Source of the DNA: DASYFG01 sp036498565
Lineage (GTDB): Bacteria > Bacillota > Bacilli > Lactobacillales > Lactobacillaceae
Reading direction: 5' to 3'
DNA length: 64,000 bases
NCBI GenBank assembly: GCA_036498565.1
Contig: DASYFG010000002.1
Span: 186,001-250,000 of the forward strand
Of this stretch, positions 63,266 through 64,000 are shown one piece after another. The position numbers were made by a program, and so were the translations under genes. Position 1 is the first letter of the stretch; the number at the start of each line of letters is the position of its first letter. Under the pieces are notes generated by a model that saw only the letters and a program-made list of their open reading frames with translations, made no database searches and had not been told where the DNA came from.

Positions 63266-63958
63266 ATGCATTTACGTTCAAAACAATGGGCCAAGCCTTG
63301 GCTGGAAGCTCATCAGGATTTGGTGATTGATCAAGATCGCGCGACTGCGCAAAAGGGGCACTGGCAGGATTTGTTCGACAAAGAACAACCAATCCACGTG
63401 GAAATTGGCTCTGGTAAGGGGCAATTTATTTTAGGGATGGCGTTGCAAAACCCACATATCAACTACATCGGAATGGAAATTCAAGAAACGGCCGTGGCAA
63501 TTGCAGGCCGTAAAATTGATGAGGAAGCTGGTTTGCTGCCTAACTTGCGCGTCATTTACGGCAATGGCGCTGGGGTGGAGAGTTATTTTGAAAAAGGTGA
63601 AGTTGCCAAAGTTTACTTGAACTTTTCTGATCCCTGGCCAAAATCACGGCACGAAGATCGCCGTTTGACGTATAAGACGTTCTTGAAAAGTTATCAAGAA
63701 ATCATGCCAGAACATGGCGAAGTGGAATTTAAGACCGATAATCGCCATTTGTTTGAATATTCATTGGTCAGCTTCATGGAATACGGGATGAAATGGTCGC
63801 CAAAGGACTATTCATTGGACTTGCACCAAGATTTGTCAATGAATTTAGGCCAAAAATCACCGTTGAAAACTGTGCCGTTGGATAACGTTGAAACTGAATA
63901 CGAGCAGAAATTCATGGCGTTGGGTCAACCAATTTACTGGATTAACGCGCATTTTTAA
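63266..63958 (+). CDS. trmB: tRNA (guanine-N7-)-methyltransferase TrmB
   Basis: Methylates G46 of tRNAs with SAM. 230 residues: MHLRSKQWAKPWL start, SAM loop VEIGSGKGQFILG (about 46-58), the family motif NFSDPWPKSRHEDRRLT (about 118-134) and TDNRHLFEYS. ATG 63266 fits the family start, but the SD (GGAGG 63121-63125) is 140 nt upstream with the structured element in between. Likely third gene of the ecsAB transcript. Confidence 0.96.
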   Translation: MHLRSKQWAKPWLEAHQDLVIDQDRATAQKGHWQDLFDKEQPIHVEIGSGKGQFILGMALQNPHINYIGMEIQETAVAIAGRKIDEEAGLLPNLRVIYGNGAGVESYFEKGEVAKVYLNFSDPWPKSRHEDRRLTYKTFLKSYQEIMPEHGEVEFKTDNRHLFEYSLVSFMEYGMKWSPKDYSLDLHQDLSMNLGQKSPLKTVPLDNVETEYEQKFMALGQPIYWINAHF

Positions 63959-63961
63959 TCA

Positions 63962-63988
63962 AACCCCTGACTTTGTTGGGGTTTTTTA
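63962..63988 (+). terminator. Terminator after trmB
   Basis: AACCCC pairs with GGGGTT across a loop, followed by T run. TGTACAAT-ATG at the window edge may be the -10 of the next gene. Confidence 0.8.
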
Positions 63989-64000
63989 TGTACAATATGG

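Overview
The window reads as chromosome of a heterofermentative lactic acid bacterium of the Leuconostocaceae, most probably Weissella (a moderate-GC species of the W. confusa/cibaria type; inferred from gene families and base composition, not proven). Supporting signs are a D-Ala-D-Ala ligase whose specificity residue is Phe (K-F in place of K-Y, as in Leuconostoc Ddl, which makes D-Ala-D-Lac), the DUF1146 - MreB/Mbl - DUF2969 - RodA cluster, KxYKxGKxW-type surface protein export, a 6S RNA placed between rarA and usp, and many extended -10 (TGnTATAAT) promoters. Genes are dense and mostly housekeeping. No insertion sequence, prophage or CRISPR array is visible.

Layout: 1-3.8 kb lipid flippase (5' end outside), LemA, HtpX, GNAT; 3.85-6.6 kb ArgR and a class A PBP; 6.6-11.1 kb yhaO-yhaN-yhaM nuclease operon; 11.1-12.7 kb (minus) hit - coiled-coil - prsA; 12.9-15.8 kb GH25 muramidase and azlCD; 15.9-18.5 kb pgk and two Rossmann proteins; 18.5-21.3 kb SDR, a PanT-like ECF S-component divergent from coaBC; 21.3-24.6 kb TetR, a candidate structured RNA, tRNA-Glu(CTC), a CPBP protease homologue and a PurR-box-preceded BMP nucleoside-binding protein; 24.6-30 kb cell-shape and wall genes (DUF1146, mreB/mbl, DUF2969, rodA, DUF2785, ddl); 30-33 kb a PadR-linked oxidoreductase/MFS operon; 32.9-36.5 kb usp, 6S RNA, rarA, YczE-like protein, rpsD with a structured leader; 36.6-39.4 kb membrane proteins including a VanZ-RDD fusion; 39.4-51.9 kb a giant (about 3.7k codon) LPxTG-type adhesin split by one in-frame TAA, followed by an unknown helical protein; 52-57 kb EzrA, a CzrA-like Zn sensor, PolA; 57-60.3 kb LysR/CoA-disulfide-reductase-like pair, Nudix, peptide deformylase; 60.4-64 kb DoxX, ecsAB and trmB.

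The most unusual structure is a family of about 125-150 bp interspersed elements (3850-3997, 24447-24581, 26114-26238, 26244-26370, 63125-63259, with a possible remnant at 29895). Copies differ strongly in sequence, but four helices are kept by compensatory changes: a closing stem P1, a two-part arm P2 with apical hairpin P3, and a side hairpin P4 forming a three-way junction. Two copies sit exactly between the Shine-Dalgarno and the start codon of argR and trmB, giving 140-154 nt linear spacing. Folding P1 would bring the SD back to 14-15 nt from AUG. Two more genes (rodA, and the Rossmann protein at 17867) have smaller hairpins in the same place with similar folded spacing. This suggests structure-bridged ribosome binding sites and deserves testing.

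Other themes: five genes (lemA, DUF1146, rarA, the Zn sensor, ecsA) have a -10 box only 6-7 nt before the start codon, as expected for leaderless mRNAs. PrsA and the BMP protein, normally lipoproteins, have no lipobox cysteine. Several palindromic operators fit the adjacent regulators or pathways (PurR boxes at bmp, cre at usp, LysR, TetR and PadR sites).
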